64,000 bases of DNA from contig ML677373.1 in assembly GCA_007922305.1 (NCBI GenBank), forward strand, positions 13,548,456 to 13,612,455. The letters are read 5' to 3'. The notes beneath the pieces were generated by a model, which was given only the letters and a program-made list of their open reading frames with translations, was not told the origin of the DNA and did no database searches. The stretch is from Dermatemys mawii. Lineage: Eukaryota > Chordata > Testudines > Dermatemydidae. Shown one piece after another: positions 41,801 through 56,800 of this stretch. Position numbers and translations under genes: made by a program. The first letter of the stretch is position 1, and each line of letters opens with the position of its first letter.

Positions 41801-44800
41801 GTTCTGTCCGCGGAAGAGCTGCTGCTTCTCCTTCCCCTGCAGCTGCCACTCCCAGGCGACGTCGGAGCCCGCAGCCACCGAGCCCCAGAGCTGCCTCGAG
41901 GTGTCTGATGTCAAGAAGAAGGGGGGAGCGCTTCCTTCCACCGTGAAGCTCACCCTGGAAACGGGCTCCTGGACTCTCAGCTCTGTGGAGCCATTGCTGG
42001 AGCCGAGGACGTTAGAGACGGTGACGAATACCAGCTTGGAGCCCAGGGTGGAATAAGCGTAGGACAGAGAGGAGGAGTTGGTGAGCAGGGGCTGGGCCCG
42101 TTCCTCCACGTGCCAGGAATAGAGCAAATCCATCCCAGAGGCCACAGAGACAGACAGGTTCACCGGTTTTCCCACAGCCACGCTGTCGCTGGCTGCCCGG
42201 ACCTTCACCCCGCAGGCTCTCTCCACCACCTGCAGGGCCAGGCGAGCCGACGCCTCTCCCAGCCCGTTCCCAGCGCTCACTTCCACCAGCAGCTCCTCGC
42301 TCGCATTGTGACAGTACGTCAGCGACTGTCCCCTGGCGGCGAACACCCGGCGCAGCCCTTGAGAGATCGCCCAGCGGAAGGTGAGGTTGGAGCCCTGGTT
42401 GACCTCGGCGGTCAGTGTAAAGGGCTCAGCAGATGCCAGGTACCTGCCCTGCACCACGTCTCTGCTGTGGATCTGAACCCCCTGGGCGCGCTCCTGGACC
42501 TCAACAGTGACGTTTGCCTTCTCCGTGCTCACTGCATTCTCAGCTGCAACAAAAACCACAAAGACGCCGGCCGTGGGGAAGGCATGGGAGAAAGTGGCAG
42601 CCCCCTTCTGAAAACCCCGCGGCTCTCCAATAGCCCAGAGGAAGCGCACCTGGTCTCCTGCCGCCAGAGAGGCGTGGAAGGCGACTTCCTGCCTGGCTTC
42701 CCAGATGGGCCGCTCAGTGCTCAGAGCCAGCCGCCGCACTGGGGCCAGGACCGTAACGTCGAGCGAGGCATTTCCACGGCTGACCTGGTTCTCTCCGGTC
42801 ACGGTGACGGTGACGTCTCCGACTGCGCGGTAGGTATGGGAGGTGCGCTGACCTCCCTGCAGGGGGGAATGGTCTCCAAAGTTCCACAGGAAGGTGGCCG
42901 CACTGTCCCGGGGGACCTCAGCCGTAAAAAGGTAGGAGGTGCCCAGTGCCAGAAAGCTCCCCGTTTCACCGCTGTGGAGGATGGAGACGGTGCCAATCAC
43001 CCTCTGAGCCAGGATATCTGCGGAGGCATTTTGCCGGCTCACCGTGTTCCACACGGTGACCGTCACCCGGTACGATCCTCCCTCCAAGTAGGTGAATGTG
43101 ATTTCTGGAGACCCCGAGGTCACTGGGTCCTCGCCAACACCAAAATCCCAATGGTACTGATATTGGTGCTGGAGGTCCGGCACTGGATCCACTTCAACCT
43201 GGAAGGACGTGGGTTCCCCCAAAGCTAAAGCCAGCGTCGGTGCTATCAGCTTAACCAAGCGGATCCGATTCTCCACGCAGATGGCCAGCTGGCGAGAGGC
43301 AGTGCTTACTGTGCCGTGTACAGTCAGGTTCAGCTGGTAGTGCCCCGCAGCTGGGTAGCTGTGAAACACCGTGGGGTCCCCATCCCCAACAGAAGGGGGG
43401 CTGCCATCTTGGAAATCCCAGTAGAACTGAACTGCTTTGCTTGGCCCCGTTACCATGGCTTGGATGGGAGTCCGTTCCCCACTGGAGACACAGCTGGGTG
43501 CTAGGATGTTGGTGATCTGCAGCCGGTAAACCTCCGCAATGGTGGAGACACGGGTAGAGGTGGCGGCATTGTGAGCTGTCACCGTCACCGTGTAGTTGCC
43601 TTCCTTGGCAAAGGTGTGAGAGACGAAGCTTAGATTCAGGTTGCTCTGGACGAACCCGTCCCCCATGTTAAAAGTCCACAGGACATCTGTGCCAGAGGCC
43701 AACGCGGCACTGACAACTGTGGCTGAACCCAGCTCAGTTGGTCCGCTGGCCACCACGCGGAGACCCATGACACCTTCACTGACCATCACAGCCACGTCTG
43801 ACAGCACCTCACTGAGGCTGTTGTTGGCCCGCAGCATCACCTTGTAAACCCCGCTCTTCTCAAAGTGGTGGTGCACCAGGGAATTCGCTCCCTCCCGCAT
43901 GGGAGAGCCGTCATTGAAGTTCCAGGAGTAAACGACGCCATAGGGGGAAGGGTGGGGTAACGCCTCGAACTGGGTCTCCTCGGTCACCAGTGGGGAGGCT
44001 GGAGTCACCAGAATGGTCACAGAAGCTATGGGACAGACCACACGGACTTTGGCCACCCGCTCCATTCGATCGTATTTGTTGACGGCCTCTGCAGTCACTG
44101 AGTAGTCGCCTATGGAAGCAGAGAAGAAAGGCACTGTGGGAAGGAACCGGAGGTTTTAGGACTCTCATACCTAGAGAGAAAATGTGTCATTCCCATTGTG
44201 CTCAGGCTGTTTCTCTGTGTTCATTTGAACAATAATTGTGACAGTGTCTGTTTCCCATCATCCTTCTGTCTTCCTTTCCCATTCTCTCCTGCTCTCCAAC
44301 ATGGGGACTGAGACTAAGAGCCCTTCTGCATTCAGGTGACCCCTCAGCATCAGCCCCTTTCTTACCTGGTTGAGTGTACGTGTGGGTCACTCTGGCCAGC
44401 ACCTGGACCCTCTCTCCCTGTGGATCTGGACGTGACAGCTGAGAATCGTAGGGGGGAGATAGCAGGCTCTCTACCTCTGGGCTGCCATCCCCAAAGTCCC
44501 ACCTGCAAAGAGAAACAGTTCCACCTCACAGACAGGGGTCATGAAAGTCAGGTGGCTGCTGAGGGATGAGCACCAAGCTGGTTGGTTCTAGACTGGGCAG
44601 TTGCGTGAATATCATGAATACCCAGCATTAGAAAAACAAATGCAAATGGACATTTTGGAAGGAACATTAAAGCCCACGTTTCAAGCTAAAGCCATTCTCA
44701 TAACTAGAGAGGATCAGGAAGAAATCCAACATCGGGGAGGAAACAGACTCTCTCACATCTGCTACAGTGGGGCTGGGTATTTTGCACCTTTCTCTGAAGA

Positions 44801-47800
44801 CAGGAGACTAGGCGAGATGGGCCTTGCAGCTGATCCAACGTGGCAATTCCTATGTCCCTCTATCAATGCATCTTTTTCAATTCAGACTCTGCCTAGTTTG
44901 TGTTGGGGGCTTTGCGGAAAGTGGAGCGCTCTCTAGGCAACATTTTAGCATTTACTGACATTGCTGGCCAAGGCCCTCCAACACCCCTTCACCTGTGAAC
45001 ATTTCTCACCGGAGCCTCTGGTAACTTAAGCCCATTGAGGGTGGATCTCAAACCCAGCCAAGTTTTACAATTCTATTTTCACCCCTTGGATAATCTCCAC
45101 ACATCCCACCTTCGTTCCTTTCTCCTGATGGACAATACCAGTTCCAACCTGACACCCCTTTACAGCCATCACCCACCTGCAGGGGAGAAAGGACTCCTGT
45201 CAGAGATCACACACAGAGGCATTGATACAGGATGTCACCAGATGATACAAGGAGTGCTGCCCATGAAGGCTCCATTTCACACATGTCTCTCTAGGAAGTT
45301 CCTTGGAGATCTGCTCTGGGATCAGACCACATTAAATAGATCTCCTTAGTCTGAGGGAGGAATTCTCCCTTCCTGGACTCCGCGGGACACTCACCTCACA
45401 GTGACTTCCATGGCAGTGTCCACTTCCACCCTGAACACCAGAGTCTGGAGGGTGTCAACTGCCACTATCCCAGGGAGCCCCACTATCTCGGGATTGGCTA
45501 GTGGATTCATAGCCTCGGCTCTCAGTGCCACTTCCACCACCTCCGAACTCACAGGGTTCTCAGCTCGCAGCTGCAGAAGGAACAGAAGGACATCAGCCAC
45601 GCAGCAAAATTTGCAGGCGGCATTCTCTTCTTCTGACTCCCCTTCTACTTCAGACCTCTGACCCCCCGCCCACTCCACCATGACTACTGATGCCCCCCCA
45701 CCCCACAGTACCACGACCGCTGATTCTCCTCCCCCATTGGTTTGTCTCTCAGACCCTGGCTTCAACACATTCCCATGCAACTTGCCCCACCCATGTTACA
45801 TGCGCCACTGATTCCCATGTCAGTGGCAGAGATCCAGGGAACGGTAGCACTACGGTGATGTTCTCATGGGGAGCAAAGGGAGAGCGGGGACAGGAGCCAG
45901 GAACAGACGTACTATGGAGGAAAGTGGCCTGACAGGAAAATGCGTCACACGGAGATGTGTGAAATGGAGGCTAATCACTGCCCAGACAGCAATCTCTGGC
46001 AAGTCAGCTGCAGCAGACTGGAGCGTGCAATGATTCCCATCAGGCGTTAAATCTCCATGGAGGAAAAGCAACTGGGGCAATTGGGTACAGTACAGAGTCC
46101 TGAGTAGACAGCGGCTGTTTCATGCTTCTGCCTGATGTGTATTGAGTCCTGCCAGGCCTTTGGCTGAACGAGCAGGTTCCTATACCCTTATGTTTTGATT
46201 TCAATAATAAATAATAATTTGCATCTCTGTCTGCCTATCTGTCATTCCTCCCAAAAGCCCCATCTGGGCGTGGGGAGTAATATTGTGCTCCTGACTGCAG
46301 GGTCTCCTAGCACTTTATAAATATTTAACCTCTTCTGAAACAGCCTGTGAGGGGGATATGAATTACCACCTCCCTTTTACAGGTGGAGAACCTAAAGCAC
46401 AGAGTATAAGTGACTTATTTAAGCAGTGGCAGAGCTAGAAAAGGCACCCAGAGCCCTGATGCCCCAGTCCCTTGCTCTGAATCCTAGACAATCTTCCCTT
46501 GCTTTATGATCTGTGTCACAGCTGAAGGAACCTAGGGTCGGTTCTCACGCTTGCTCACCTTCATTTGGTATGTGGCAGGCCTCTTGAACTTGACGCTGTA
46601 GGTCTGTCCGTTGTAAGCGAACATGTCCATGTTGTCGATGACCCAGCTGTAGGAGACAGAGGAGCCCTGGGTGAGCTCTGCAGAGAACACCTGCCAAGCA
46701 AAACAATCAGTGGTTTACAGCAGACCTGTGGGCTGGGCTCAGATTGCTTCTTTGTTGTTGTGTTGAGTAGGGCTGACGGGTGGAAAGTTCCAACAGGCCT
46801 AAAGCAAAGCGATGGAAGACTTCACCCATGTGGAACATCGGCATCCACCTGCTCCCCAGCAGCCAGGCAGTGGACGTAACACAACACAGCCGGCTCACTG
46901 ACACTGAAGCAGGGAAGTGAGAGACCCAGTGCCCCTCGCTAGCCTGGCTTTTGGGACCCAGTGCATCCTGAGGGAGGGTAGGACAGGCTCCCTTCTTGGA
47001 AGTTTCTGCTAAATGAGGGCAGGTTCACCTTGCAGCTACGTGACCACAGATGTTATAGTAAAACCATCAGGCAGCCCACATGCCAGCATCCAATAGGGGG
47101 ACGGGGTGGCAGGGGGCCAGAGATGTTGGAGAGACGCCCTTGATGATAACCCAGACGTGATAATTGCAGCAAGATGACCTACCTGAGACACATCCACTAG
47201 CATCCTGCGGGGGCCAGGCGGCACCACCCGGAGCCCCTCGATGGCATCGTATGACTGGATCTTCGCCGACAGCTTCTGGGAGCTGATCTCATTGGACACC
47301 AGTACATTCAGCATCTCCATTCTCGGCTCCTCCATGCGAATCAGGGCAGAGGAGAACCAGGTATCGGCGGTGTCTCTGCGGCAGGCGGGAACGCGTGCTA
47401 CAATGCTGCCCGGGCAGGCGGCCTCAAATAACACCCCAGGCTTACCCACGGGTGCCATCCAGTGAGCCATGGCATTCCCGCCGGAGAGAATCTTGATGAC
47501 CATCAGAGTCTCTCTCTTGGTGACCACATTGAGCTTCCCGCTGACTGGTGTCGGGTGGATAATCTGCAACCCACTGACCGTGGTCTGCACCTCCACCGTG
47601 CAGTTCACCTGCCGGCTACTGACCGCGTTCCTCACCGTGGCTGTGTAGGTGTACACCCCGGGTTCCAAATGCCTGGCCAGCGGGGCAGCAAAGCTCCGGG
47701 TTTTGCCCACCGAAGTCACTCGGAGGTCACAGACAACATGGTCCACCCAGGTGGGGCTGATCAAGCTGCTGATGCTTCCCTCCCACCAGCCAGCCTTCAC

Positions 47801-50800
47801 CAGGCTGATATAGCTCTGCCGCCAGGGGGAACGGGAGCGCGGCAGGCACCGGAGGAGGGAGCTCACCTCTGCGTTATGCTGTATTCCAATAATGTCATCG
47901 GGGTACACAGTGATCTCCTCTCTAGGGAGGAGGACCTGAAACATATAGAAAGAGTCGTCTCCCATTGCAACCACAGCCTCTGCTGCAACCAGACCCCGGG
48001 CCGCGCCTAGTCTCCATGAACCATCCTGCCTCCCCACATGTTACCGGTGGAGAAGAGAGCACAAAGAAAGGAGGAGGAATCGGGGAGGGCAGGAAAGGAG
48101 AAGCAAGGGGAAGGGGATGAAGGAGAGTCACAGGGCTGCCCAAAATTCCTGGGACACCCTTTCGTTTTCCTGGGTCAGTCCCGGAGTCCATTTCAGGCAT
48201 CGCAATGCACACGTGCGAGCGTTGTGTCTTCACACTGCCACATGATGTTGACACAGAATGACGGTGTATCTCGAATTACACATCGCCACAAAGACTCATA
48301 GTGGTGTCACAAGGGGATTTACACACTCAGAAGACAGGACAGGAGATGACCGGGCAGTAGAAGGTGGGAGAGAGAAAATGCAGCAGAATAAAGTTGTCGT
48401 GAGAGCACTTACCTGGACATGCCTGTTTGTGCTGCTGGGAGTGAGTAGCAGGGGGAAGTCAGCCACTGGCGAGTAGAAGGGTGGGGTCCCGCTGTAACGT
48501 GGCGGGTTTCGGATGGGCAGGATGCTGGAAGTCACATTCTCAAAGGCATAAGAGCTGCAAGGACTGGAGATGTTCAAGCAGCCCTCTCTCAGTGGGCACC
48601 ACTGCTGCCTGCTGGGGCAGCAACCCGTGGTGTTGCAGAGCGGCCGGGGGTTACAGCAGGCGAACGGCGTGTGAAGAAGCTCGCAGCCTGGGAAGAAGCA
48701 CACGTGTTGCAAGATACGCTGGACTTGGAGAGCTCAAAGAGGGAGCAAATTGGGCTATGGTTTGTACCCGGCATGTGTTCACCTAGACATGTGTCCCTAC
48801 AAGTCATTGATATGGTAGTGACATTTCCAAGCCATGCCACTAAACTAGCAGAGCCAAGCAAGCAAGGAGAGAAAGGGACCAGGCCATGTTCTGGAACCAG
48901 TTCGGGAGCCACATCAGAATTTCGAACACCCCAAAGTTTGATCTGGACAAGCCGGATGGAGGAAGAGAGTTTCCTAAACAGGGCACTTGATGGAGGGAGT
49001 TAGTGCTATTCCTGGCTGTGCCACTGACTAACTATATGGCCTCTGGCAAATCACCACCTCTCTCTGCCTTGTTTTTTCCCCATCAGCATCAAAGAGATAA
49101 CAACGCTAGCCCACTGCCGCACAGCACTTTGCTGTCTGTGGATTCAGGAAAGTGCTACATGTGTGTTTATTTTTACTATAAACCAGAAACAGCCAGTCCA
49201 GACTAAGCTCCACCCAAGCCCAAAGTGGCAACACCCTCAGCCAAGGGGACACCAGATAAAAGCACAACATCCAACTCAGAACATCCTCATGGAGGGAGCA
49301 TAGCCTAATGGCAGGACACTGCTAATAATTTCCCAGCAACCTCGGAGAGATCATTAACCCTCCTGCGAGTGTCAGATACAACTGTGTCACCAATTGGAGC
49401 ACTGAGAACCCTGGTTTTGTCTCATTTCAAAAGCATTCGAACCTTGTGGGTTCCAAAGGCAGGCACCAGTTTGAATGGCAGGCCAGATCAACACTAGAAA
49501 TGTATTCAGGTGTAGCAATGTTGGCTAGGGAGTGATTTGTGTGTTCCATCTCTCTACTGGCAAAAGCCCTAGTGTAGATGCAGTTATATCAGCACAAAAG
49601 CGTGTTGGCAGGTGGAGCTTGTTTTGCTCACCAAACTGGTATCAGCTATTCTGTCAAAAGCACATTGCTGACAATATAAGCGGTGTCTCCATTTGGAGGG
49701 TTGCTGCAACACTAACAAACCTTTTCTAAGATCGATCTGGCCTTAGTGAGCTCACAATGCACTTAGGAGATACAGTGAGGGGGACAGAGGTAGAGAAGGA
49801 GAAAGAGAGAGGGGAAAAAATGGATGTGAAAAGGAGGAGGTTGAAATACAAATACAGAGATTGGAGGAAAAGGAGCAAAAAGGAGAACAGACCAATGAAC
49901 CAATAAATATGGCCCACGCTGTGACTACAGGGCATTAAGGCAGGAAATGATCTTCCTGTCACAAACATTTTCAATATATGGGTCCAAATTGGAAGTTTGA
50001 GAATTTCCAGGAACTGAAAACCCATTACAAAAAATTGAAACATTTTATTCTGAAAATTTCAAAATGCTTCCTTTTGAGTTTGACTGTTCTTCGATTTAAC
50101 CTTTTTTAGTCTAAATTTACTTAACATTTCAAAATACAAATTGTATCCTTCAAAAAAACAAACCTTTTGTTTTGAAAAATTTGAAATGGAAAGTTTAGAC
50201 AACTTCAAACCCTCCCCTCCCCGATAATTTTTTGAGTTGGGAGATTTGTCAAACCTGATTCTGTTTCACAAACAGTTTTAGTTTTGATTAATCTGCATTT
50301 TTCAGTGAAAAAACAGTTCACTGAAAAATTCCCACTCGTCTCTACAAGTCACCTAGTTGTGGGAGACTAGCTTTTCATAGTTCTTCTGTCCCTTCCATGT
50401 AACCCAGAGGGGCAAAGTACACGGATGAGGTCTGGAGGGGATTGTGAGGATGAGCCCGCAAGTCTATCTTAGCATCCCACCAAGAGTCAAACAGAGCCAG
50501 AGGCTTTGAACATAGAGACCATCAAGCAGCTATAACCCTTCCCTGTCCTTTTATAATGTCCACCAACCCATCAGCACAACCCCATTGGTCTAGGCAGATG
50601 GGCTGTAAATATCAGAGAATAAAAGAGACAGAAGTGTGGATGCTGAACTCTTACCGGGAGGAACCAAGTGCTGGTTGGCGTCGCAATGTGGGCGGAGGAT
50701 CTGGAACCGGACCAGAACAGGCTTCTTTGTCTCTTGTACCCCGAAGTCTACGGAGACTAGAGTACCAGCATGGCTGAACCAGAGGCCTGGAAAGAGCATC

Positions 50801-53800
50801 AACTACAAGACACAAGAACAGGAAATAAACATGTGAAGGAGGGAGGTCCAAAAAGGCCTCCTGGAAGGAACTGGCAGAGGAAGTAGGGGTGATGTTCCCA
50901 TGCAGTTCAAATAAGCTTCCTAAAGATCAGTGCTTCACCCAAAGCGTGGCCACGGTTCTCTGGTTTGGGAATACAGAGCCCGGCTCTCTCTGACCTTTCC
51001 CATATCCCGTGGGCCATAAATACTGAGAGAACAGCCTCCTCTGACATGGCAGTGCTCCTGGATTGATTTGTGTTCTCTTCCCATGGCTTTGCCCTTCTCC
51101 AAAGGCTACTCAGCAAGGTATACAGACTAGAGAGGGAAGGGAGAGGAGGTCTCAGACTGCCTGGCTCTGTTTGCATGCTACCTCAATGCTGTCAGGCCCC
51201 AGGAGAGGAGGCAGCGGCTCGGTGCTGACGTTCCTCACGTCGTAGACTCCACTGAACACCGGCACGCCCGTCAGGAACACATCTGGGCTCGGCAGGGCGA
51301 CTGCAAAGACAAAGCACATGGATGGGCACCTCCCGGCTTAAAGCTCCGTCAGGCCCCGCTGCAGGCCTGCACCACGGATGAAATGGCAGGCGTGTAGGAG
51401 CTCGGAGATCCACTTGGCTGCACCAGGGCCTTGACGCGGCGTGTGCTTTAGCTTAACTGGGGCTCAGCTCTGTCAGGGTGGAGACTGGAAGGAAAGGGCA
51501 TGTAGGGGGAATAATAGGGCCTGTGTGAATGGGCTGAGCGAACACAGCAATACCCATGTGTATATTCAGAAACACCCATGGCCCCGGCATCCACCCACCA
51601 TCAGAGTACACAGGAGTCTGCCAGGGCACTACGGAGTGTCAACTTTCAGGCGCTAGGTACGGAGAGGAAGAGAGGCCTTGTGATTAAGAGACTGACTTGG
51701 CCCTCGGGGGCTCAGGGTTCTGTTCCCAGCTACTTCATGGGTGACCCTTGGGCAAGTCATTTAATCCCTCTCTGCCTCAGTTCCCCCTGTGTAGAACAGG
51801 GATAACAACACTTCTTTCCTCCCACCCTTTGTCTGGTCCTGTAAACTCTCTGGGGCAGGGGCTGTCTCTTGCTAAGTGTCTGTACAGCCCCTAGCGCAAT
51901 GGGACCCCATTCTCCATTGGGACCCTTAGGCATGACTGTAACATAAATACATATTAATGACAGGGCCCTCCTCACGGGGTGTTGAGAGGCACTCGGCTTC
52001 TCATAGCATGGGACCATGCTTTGGTCAGAGCATTGGGGTCCCCCAGGATGAAAGGCCAGTATAAAGCAATGGGTTATGATACTGGCAACCCCCCTTAACA
52101 CTTGGCTCCTCCTAAATGTCTCCTTAGTCCTGTTGGCAATGGTCAGTGTAATCTCCCATTCCAGTCAATAAATATATTCCCACCCCCAGGTGCCAGCAGG
52201 ACGTATGGTACCTCCAGCTCTCCTCTCACAGAGGAATGAGGACTTTGCAGAGCACGGGCTACTGTTCCAAGCCCCTCCTGGGTCAAGGAGATGCATCTGG
52301 ACACAGCTCTCCTCGCCCTCGGGCTGACCCGAGGGGCTCCAGTTCTGGAATGAGTCCACAAGGCTCCCATCGACCCAGCGCAAGGAACCCAAGGAGCTGA
52401 GCCCAATCCAGACCACACCAGCACTGCTGGGGAGAAGGACAAAGAACCTTTACTTAAAAAAAGAAACAGCAGCAGCAATTCAACGCAGGGTGCAGGGAGC
52501 GGCTGGGAAAGGGAGCCAGGCTTGGGGTAGGTGGTGGTGCAGTTAGTGCCTTTGACCTCAGTCAGCAGAGGAAAAGCACCCCCAAAACCAACACCCAGGA
52601 AAAGGTCTGACATGTCACAATGGCTGGCCATGCTTCGGTCTCCATTGGGGACACCCCAAAAACATAGACCCCCATATGCTGGAGGCTCCTCTGCACTAGA
52701 AATGGCTCCTATTGCAGCCTGCCCTGATGTGACTGAACGAATGCCTGCTGTAACGGCCCGAGCCATCTTGTTTCAGGTGCTTCACATTCACATGCAGGGC
52801 TCCCCAAAGCCACTGCCAAGCTCCTGGGTCGTTACACCTCACCCCCAATTCCCAGCACAGCTGCCTAGAGGATCCCTGAAGAGTGGGTGTAAGGTTTGGT
52901 TCCCAGGGGTGCTAAGCTCCCTCCCAAGGATTTTAAACAGAGTTGTGGGCACTCAGAACTTCCGAAAAATCCAGCCCACCCTGTCTATGGCTCAGACTGG
53001 CTATTGCCCTTGTTCTGCTGCCTGCTTTGAGTGGATCTATCCTATGTCAGGAGCCACGTGTGCTTTTTAAGGGCATGAGCTATATCCTCACAACCGCACC
53101 TGGACGGCCCAGCGAAAGGCTGTTATCGTGGCACACATTGCCTGACAGCCTCTAGGCCTGGCTCACTATAATGTGCCCAACACTGCCTTTGAGCAGTGGG
53201 GCTAGGGGAGACAAGAATCTTGCCTGTATTGTTGCCATGGTGCCTGAGCAACAATAACCTTTGTAGGAGTGACATCGCCATCGTCATCAGAGCAAAGACA
53301 ATGGGGCTGGAGCATCACACGCACCCAGAGAAAGTCTCCTGCAGGAAGCTCTGAACCTCCTGCGTGTTGACAATGGCCAGATCTCCACCAGGAATCCCCT
53401 GGCAGAGCCTCCTCGCATCCTGCCAGGTCTCCTTGGATTGGCTGAGCCAGTAGCAGTTCAGACTCTGTAAATGGATCCGTCCACCTTGAGAGCAAGCGGA
53501 TTCATCTGAAGATTAAGAACAACAGCTGAGAAGGGGCCCCGTGCTACCAGAACTTCCACTGTGAACCCTTCTGGGTTCCGCCTGACAAAGCGCCCCGTGG
53601 TGTTAGGTGAGTCACACTCCAGAGAGCCCAGCTCTGCCAGTTCCTCCAGCTGATGTAGAAAGAGGACACAAGCTCTAGCACAGCCACTTAGACTGAGGAA
53701 GGTTAGCGGCCGCCTTGGTAGTGCATTCCTGCAGGTGCTTATTCCTTCCCAGAACACTGGTGGAGCATGTCAGGAGGTGGGAACTAACCCATCACCTCTT

Positions 53801-56800
53801 GGGTTTCCTTCCCCAGCACTATGACCTAGCACCAGGTCGCTGTCTCTGGTGTAACATAGGGCAAGGAGAGACCTGCACCATAGCATGAGCCTCTTCCATG
53901 CCCAACAATGCCCCGTCTGCACAAGCAGCACCAAGGCCCAAAGGAGCGCAGTGAGGATACCCCGCCAGAGTAGGAGCTCACTTCCCTTCTACTTCCCATT
54001 TGCTCTAGTTGTCCCAGTGCTGAGGTAGAAGGATCAAGAAGGGCCAGCGTTGCTAATGTCCTGGCTCTCCTTTTCTGGCAGCGCTCCAGAAGCAGAGGGA
54101 GGCCTGGGAAAAAGCCCTTCAGGTGACAAACCTACTTGCCTCTGACAGGAAGCAAAGGAATTGCAAATGGCAGCTTGAGAGGGGGACTGTTTGGTGTGAG
54201 ACAGGAACAGAAACCCAGAGCCTCACCTTGAGGTGCTGCCATCCAGCTGACCCCCAGGAGAAAACAGAAGGAACTGGGAGTAAAAGGACCTTGTTCTGTA
54301 AGAAGTGACCCTGCCTGGCACAGGAGATGGGAACTTTTGCGGAACATAAAGTCCTGGGTTTAGGAGGAAGGAAAACTAAATGACACCGAGTGTTACATCG
54401 AGTTAGCATCTTTCACCCTGAAGGATCCTATAGCACTTCACAGATTTCAGATACAGGAATCACTTCAGCCAACACTGAAATGCAGCCACCTCTGGGATGG
54501 AACACGGCTGCTGCCTAAAAGCAAACAGGAGTAACTTAGGCAGGAAAGCTAGAATATTCAGTGGAAACCTCCTGGGGAAGGTCATTGTATGGGCAGAAAA
54601 TTAGGCCAAGACACTGGGGCTTTAAATGGCCATCTATGGTCAGTATTAGTTTTCATTACAAAAGAAGCCTCAAATGTGGGGGCAATGGAAGCAGGCGGAG
54701 AAACCCTACGTTCATGGTTTGGAAGGTGTGAGCTGCTCTCTCTCTGCCTTTCCCTCCCATTTCTTGCCTGTCTGTGCAATTCCCCCACTTTCTCCGCTTC
54801 TTAACTCCTTCTGCTAGTAAGAACCCCAGAACTCATCTCCCATTTGCTGGTGTCCCCGCCCAGACTGCAGGCTCTGCGTTCGTCATGGCCAAAGCCTTTT
54901 TTTCTCTTGTCCAAAGAGAACGTGTTTAGCCCGGAGAGAGCCAGGACAAGCAGGATGGGGGAGAAAATGGAATTTGGTATTTAAAGGGCTGCATCGTAAG
55001 GGGTGAGGGATGACGAGTTTGTTATTACCTAAGCGACGGTTGGTAGGCCTAAGCGCTGGCCTTTGGAGCCCTAACATCCCTCTAATGAGAACACTTGCGA
55101 GATAATAAGAAAAATCCAGTCCGATCAATAAGACCGTCACAGTATCCAGCGTGGTTGCCCGGGAGCCAGCGAGTGCCCTGTCTGGCATTCTTGGGTCTCC
55201 TGGCAACAGCCAAAATGCTCCTTCCACCGGAAGCCAGAAAAATCCATTGCCATGGCAACCCTAAACAAAGTTTGATCTGTTCCAGGCCCCCATCTATTCT
55301 TCCAGGGAGGGAGAAACCTCTCCTGGCTCCTCCGCCCCAAGGCGCTGCATCCGCAGGCTGCTGGCAACACTTTGGCGGGGCCTTTCTGATAGACCAAGCC
55401 CTCTTGAAAAGTTTGCTACAGTGTGTGTGTGTGTGGAGGGGGGAGGTGCTGCTCTTGGTTTGGATTCTCTCCTCCCCCAGTGAATTCTACTCCCTGTCTC
55501 CCACTCCTCCCTGACAAGAGGGGTATGGGATGGAAGATGACTCAGACAGCTCTGGCTGCACCTATAAGGCGAGGTTCAAAAAATCCCCTCACTGTCTGTC
55601 CTCCCAGGCACAGCTCTCATCTCACCTTCAGGCAAATAAAAAATCACTCCTACCTGCACCACACGCATTTCCTCCTCCCACTCCCACTTCCTACTCTGCA
55701 CCTTCCCTCGTGCCCCTTGCACGTGAAATGGTCCCCCGGCTCGACCCAGGAAGCTGCACGGCCCCACCACCGCAGAGCACAAACACCTCATCTACATTCA
55801 CAAATCTCTCCCCATAACATCCCTGTGAGAGACCGAGGCACAGAGAGTGTCAATGACAGGCCCAAGGTCACACAGGGAATAGGCGGCAGAGCCAGGAACT
55901 GAACGCAGGTCTCCTGCAACCCAGTCCACTGCTCTAACCACAAGACTATCCTTTCTCTGAGTCCAGAGCCCTCTCTCCTCATTCCAATCCCTCCCCAAAG
56001 CCTACTCTCTCAGGTAACCTTTCTGGGGTTGTCTCCTCAGCATTCAGTTCTCTGCGCTCTCCCCTAACTGGACGCTTGCCCTGTGCTTGGTCTTGTTTGT
56101 GTTGCCTCCTCAAGGCAGAAATGGGGGTTGAAATCCCAGCCCCGCCGATGTCAACGGCAAAAGTTCCACTGAGGTCAACAGGGCCGGGATTCCACTCGAT
56201 GCCTTTTCTGTGCATCTCCAGCACTATAAATAATGCACCCGCAGGGCGCAGCGCATGGTCCCTCCTGCCCAATTCTCCAGGGGAACTCTCTTCAAAACCC
56301 GGCTCCCGCAGCCCCACACAAACAGCCCGGACATCGGGCGATTCCATGCAGCTGAGGTGCCGGGGGAAGACAGAGGAGTCCAGGTCAGTCTTTACTGTAG
56401 CCATCAGGGATGCCCCGGTTGACAGATTGCTAGGTAGGTCACACTCAGCCTCCATGCTGGTGCTGACACTCTGTGTGTGTTCGCATCTCCTGGCGTGATG
56501 TGGAGTCTTCTCATTCCCGTTGCCCTACACTCGCTCTGGGAGCACAGTGCCAGCTCCCCGGGGTAGGATGGCAGCGCTGACTGCCCCAACGCCACAGGCT
56601 CAGCCTCTCTTGGCCTGGGAACATGACACAGGTCCCTCAGCCCCCAGACAAGATACAGCAACCTGTGGTACCTGTCTCCCCTGCCTCACACACACTGCAC
56701 AGCTCTCTTCCCCCATACCATGTACAAGGACAAAGCATTATCTTCCAGGGCAGGCTTCCCTCACCTCCTACTGGCTACAGGGACGGCAGCATCTCCCCTT

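Noticed and set aside
40466..43228. Several plus-strand open frames of 170-370 codons opposite the giant PKD exon
   Set aside because: Shadows of a highly biased 3.7-kb coding exon on the other strand; no domain in them.
53507..53757. A 99-residue minus-strand open frame just upstream of the lectin, with a good acceptor before LEELAELG and a protein-like composition
   Set aside because: It starts in phase 0 while the preceding exon (60399) ends in phase 1, and its frame is shifted from the lectin frame. Starting the lectin exon at 53505 fits phase and gives the human Cys spacing, so this frame is a chance one in the intron.
55979..56455. A 158-codon minus-strand open frame in the 6.9-kb intron
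   Set aside because: It overlaps a dispersed repeat (ttgaaatcccagccc type) and has no family match; the splice phases of the host gene do not need an exon here.
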